Source of the DNA: Thalassiosira profunda
Lineage: Eukaryota > Bacillariophyta > Thalassiosirophyceae > Thalassiosirales > Thalassiosiraceae
Reading direction: 5' to 3'
NCBI GenBank assembly: GCA_036939355.1
Contig: JALLAP010000142.1
Location: 1 to 18,369 of the forward strand
Length of the DNA: 18,369 nucleotides
The notes under the pieces are model-generated. The model was not told where the DNA came from. It ran no database searches and worked only from the letters and a program-made list of their open reading frames with translations. Every line of letters begins with the position of its first letter. Position 1 is the stretch's first letter. Below, piece after piece: positions 15,990-18,369 of the stretch. The translations under genes and the position numbers were made by a program.

Positions 15990-18369
15990 TTACAAAGCCT
16001 CGTCAATCTCCACGCACAAATCGCCGCCGTCGAGCTGATCGCCGGCCGTAACCACAACTTGTTTGACAACGCCGTCGCAAGGGCTGGTGATCTGTGCAGA
16101 GAGAATGGCACGTATCGTGAGCGCGTTTGCGAAGGCAGAGATGCAACGAAACGAGACGAGGCAACACTCACGACCGTCTCCATTTTCATGGCGCTCATCA
16201 ACACGAGTGGATCTCCCTTCTCCACGGTGTCACCCTTGTTCACCTTCGTCTCGAGGACCACGCCAGGCATTGCAGCACCGACCGATCCAGTTACCCCCTT
16301 CAGCGCCTTCAGCCGCTGCGTCTCCTTCACGCCAGCCCGCTTGTCCTTAACGTGGACCGAACGCGGCTGCCCATTGACCTCAAACTGAATGTGAACAATG
16401 CCGTCGTCGGACGTCTCGCCGACGCTGATGAGCTTCAGAATCAAGTGCTTTCCCTTCTCGAGGGAGACGGTGAGCTCTTGTCCCACCTTCATGCCGGTGA
16501 GGAAAGTACGCGTGTCGAGGTAGCTTAGCTTGCCGTACTCCTCCCCGCGTTCCATGAACTCGTCGAAGACCGCCGGATACATGGCGTGGCTCATGATATC
16601 GTACGAGCTCAGCTTGTCCGCGCCCCACTTCTCCTCCAACGTCGCTCGGGTGCCCTCGAAGTCGAACGGCGGGAGCTGCGCCCCGGGCCGTCCATCGAAG
16701 CAGGACAGGTCCGTTCCCTCGATCTTCCGGCCCTTCAAGACACGGCTCCGGAGGGGTTCCGGAAAGCCAAAGGGTGGGATCCCGAGGTAACCCTGGAAGT
16801 ATTCGATGACGCTGTTGGGGAAGGACAGCTCTTCCGCCTTCTCGATCACCTCATGCTCAGAGAGCTTGTTGGCAACGAGGAATTGAGCGAGGTCGCCCGT
16901 CACCTTGGACGACGGCGTGACCTTGATGCTGTGAATATTAAGATGCAAAAAAGGGTGAGACATAATCGGGCGCCGTTCATATGCAGCGGCCGATAAATTT
17001 CTCACATGTCACCCAGCAGACGGTTCGCGGCAGCGTAGGCCGCCTTCACCTGCGACCACTGTCCCGTCAGACCCAGCTGCGTGCTTTGGAAAAGAAGGTT
17101 CGTGTATTGCCCTCCGGGCATTTCGTGGATGTACACATCTGCGGAGCCAGACTTCTGGCCAGACTCGAATGGCGCGTAGAGTCCCCGGCATTCTTCCCAG
17201 TACTCGTTCAGCTTGGATACTACGAGGAGAGAAGCGAACACGGTCAGTGTTGCAACACACAAGAGAGATTGGCGCAGCACCGTCCTACCTTCGTGGAGGT
17301 CCAATCCGGTGTCGAGATCTGTGCCCTGCGTACTCGCCACGAGGGCCCCCAGACTGGGCTGGGCCGTCGTTCCGCTCATAGCGTCAGTGGCCGCGTCCAC
17401 AGCGTCGGCCCCGGCTTGGGCGGCAGCCAGCATACTGGCCACGCCAGTGCCGGCCGTGTCGTGAGTGTGCACGTGGATGGGTAAGTTGGGGAACTCTTCG
17501 CGAATGGCACCCACGAGCAAACCAGCAGCCTTGGGCTTCAACAACCCTGCCATGTCTACGCAACAAAAGATAAGACGGTGAGCGATATCATTCGAAACGC
17601 CAGAAAGCCAAAGCGTGCGAGTCTCACCTTTGATCGCCAGGCAATGAACTGCAGAGAGAACGGGCACGTGACGTGAGCGCGTTTGCAAAGGCAGNCTCAC
17701 CTTTGATCGCCAGGCAATGAACTGCAGAGAGAACGGGCACGTGACGTGAGCGCGTTTGCAAAGGCAGAGGTGCAGTGAAACGAGACGAGGCAACACTCAC
17801 TGCCCTGCGCCTCGAGCTCGCGAACAAAGTTGAGATAATACTCGAGATCGTAAAGACCGCGCTTCGGATCAGACACGTCGCCCGTGTAGCAGCACGCCGC
17901 CTCCACGATCCCTCCGGCCGTTCCAACCGCATCGATGCCCAGCTTCATGTTCTGTTGAAAAGGGACCGCGAGTGTGAGCTCCTGTTCATGTGGTGAAGTA
18001 ATTAGTGATCCACAACGCACCTCAATGTAATTCACGCTATCGAATACCCTGAACACGTCCATGCCTGCCTCCTTGGCCAATTTGCAGAACTCGTACACGA
18101 CATCTGTCAAAATGGAAGGCCTCGGGGTGAGTTTTCGTCAACGAACAGGCCAGAACATCAACAGGTTTGGATAGCAAGCACTTACTGTCCGCATAGGAGG
18201 TGTAGCCGACCGCGTTCGCTCCACGAAGCAGCATCTGGAACGGAATATCGGGAACCGCCTCCCTCATCGACATGAGCCTGTCCCACGGGCACTCATTGAG
18301 GAAACGCATCGACACGTCGAACGTCGCTCCGCCCCAGCACTCGAGAGAATAAGCATTGCGCAGCGCGAC
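15990..18369 (-). CDS. PC: Pyruvate carboxylase, carboxyltransferase to biotinyl domain (5' part outside the window)
   Basis: Eight exons, minus strand: 18369-18186, 18103-18021, 17951-17801, 17648-17628 (21 nt), 17555-17289, 17219-17006, 16928-16172 and 16091-15990. Introns of 82, 69, 79 (after collapsing an assembly duplication), 72, 69, 77 and 80 nt are GT-AG, and all phases agree. The carboxyltransferase domain opens with [19 protein letters not shown] and [12 protein letters not shown], then FRVFDSVNY and TGDVSDP. The 21-nt exon gives HCLAIK, leading to [19 protein letters not shown] follows, with the HxH metal ligands. The tether and PYC_OADA region carry [16 protein letters not shown] and a [10 protein letters not shown] stretch. 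The biotinyl domain has the lysine in AMKM (SAMKMETV). The enzyme carboxylates pyruvate to oxaloacetate using biotin, usually in mitochondria of animals and fungi. The biotin-carboxylase half and the N-terminal targeting region lie beyond base 18369. Confidence 0.96.
16092..16171 (-). repeat. Introner-like intron, copy A (80 nt), right after the biotinyl lysine region
   Basis: This intron runs GTGAGTGTTGCCTCG to CTGCACAG on the minus strand and interrupts the coding sequence between METV and ITSP, four codons after the biotinylated lysine, phase 0. It aligns over its full length with the intron at 17722-17800 (about 71 of 81 columns identical by hand). Intron sequences in one gene normally share only splice signals, so common origin is clear; a mobile introner is the likely explanation. 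Confidence 0.75.
17623..17767. other. 72-bp perfect direct duplication flanking a single N (probable contig join)
   Basis: Bases 17623-17694 and 17696-17767 are identical and are separated by one N at 17695. Each copy contains the 21-nt exon, the 3' part of the introner-like intron and a 5' splice site. Keeping both would repeat a highly conserved stretch of pyruvate carboxylase. Collapsing them gives a gene with normal spacing, so two contigs overlapping by 72 bp were probably placed end to end without merging. Confidence 0.9.
17722..17800 (-). repeat. Introner-like intron, copy B (79 nt)
   Basis: This intron runs GTGAGTGTTGCCTCG to CTCTCTGCAG on the minus strand, phase 1, between the exon ending ELEAQG and the 21-nt exon. 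It is a full-length near-copy of the intron at 16092-16171. The 5-bp string GCAGT occurs at both its ends, which could be a target-site duplication but is too short to rely on. The distal 3' part of it is also present in the assembly duplication next to the N. Confidence 0.75.

Noticed and set aside
17247..17258. A 12-bp palindrome GTGTTGCAACAC in a pyruvate carboxylase intron
   Set aside because: A single short palindrome in an intron with no other copies in the window; not enough to call a feature.
17696..17721. A second copy of the 21-nt exon as a genuine duplicated exon
   Set aside because: It would repeat a highly conserved part of pyruvate carboxylase, and the copies are identical over 72 bp with an N between them. 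An unmerged contig overlap explains this better.

Overview
This is nuclear DNA from a eukaryote, most likely a single-celled alga or other protist. The genes carry many short (69-82 nt) GT-AG introns. There is an N-terminally membrane-anchored glycosyltransferase set, an HA (helicase-associated) domain protein of the kind abundant in stramenopile and haptophyte algae, and a eukaryotic-style pyruvate carboxylase. Two of its introns are near-copies of each other, like the introner elements known from Micromonas, pelagophytes such as Aureococcus, and some dinoflagellates. The DNA is GC-rich by eye. A pelagophyte-like stramenopile is my best guess, but the sequence does not prove it.

Layout. (1) 1-484, minus: 5' part of a membrane-anchored nucleoside-deaminase-like gene, cut by the window edge. 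(2) 874-5119: a divergent pair of glycosyltransferase/methyltransferase fusions sharing a 495-bp GC-rich intergenic region. The minus gene joins an FkbM methyltransferase to a GT32 (Och1-like, DXD) glycosyltransferase. The plus gene joins an exostosin-like glycosyltransferase to a TylF-like methyltransferase that is cut short. Both start with a type II signal anchor, which points to Golgi synthesis of methylated surface or secreted glycans. (3) 5461-14625: a three-gene block with a BED zinc-finger protein (minus, two exons), a divergent HA-domain protein (plus, one exon), and a very long multi-pass membrane protein (plus, three exons). The long protein has an OTU cysteine-protease domain split by an intron, a GATA-like zinc finger and five 35-residue tandem repeats. 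(4) 14736-15649, plus: a third, DXD-type glycosyltransferase lacking its N-terminus. (5) 15990-18369, minus: the 3' eight exons of pyruvate carboxylase, from the carboxyltransferase domain to the biotinyl domain.

Two quality issues affect how the window should be read. Four genes each need exactly one extra base, in or next to a short G or C run, to become a single reading frame; in each case the exon lengths then add up. Systematic homopolymer under-calling explains this more simply than four pseudogenes. In addition, a 72-bp perfect duplication flanks a single N inside pyruvate carboxylase, and collapsing it restores the gene.

The strongest hunting leads are the paired glycosyltransferase/methyltransferase fusions, the introner-like repeated intron, the OTU membrane protein, and the fact that both glycan genes facing the 5.4-14.6 kb block are truncated on the side that faces it.
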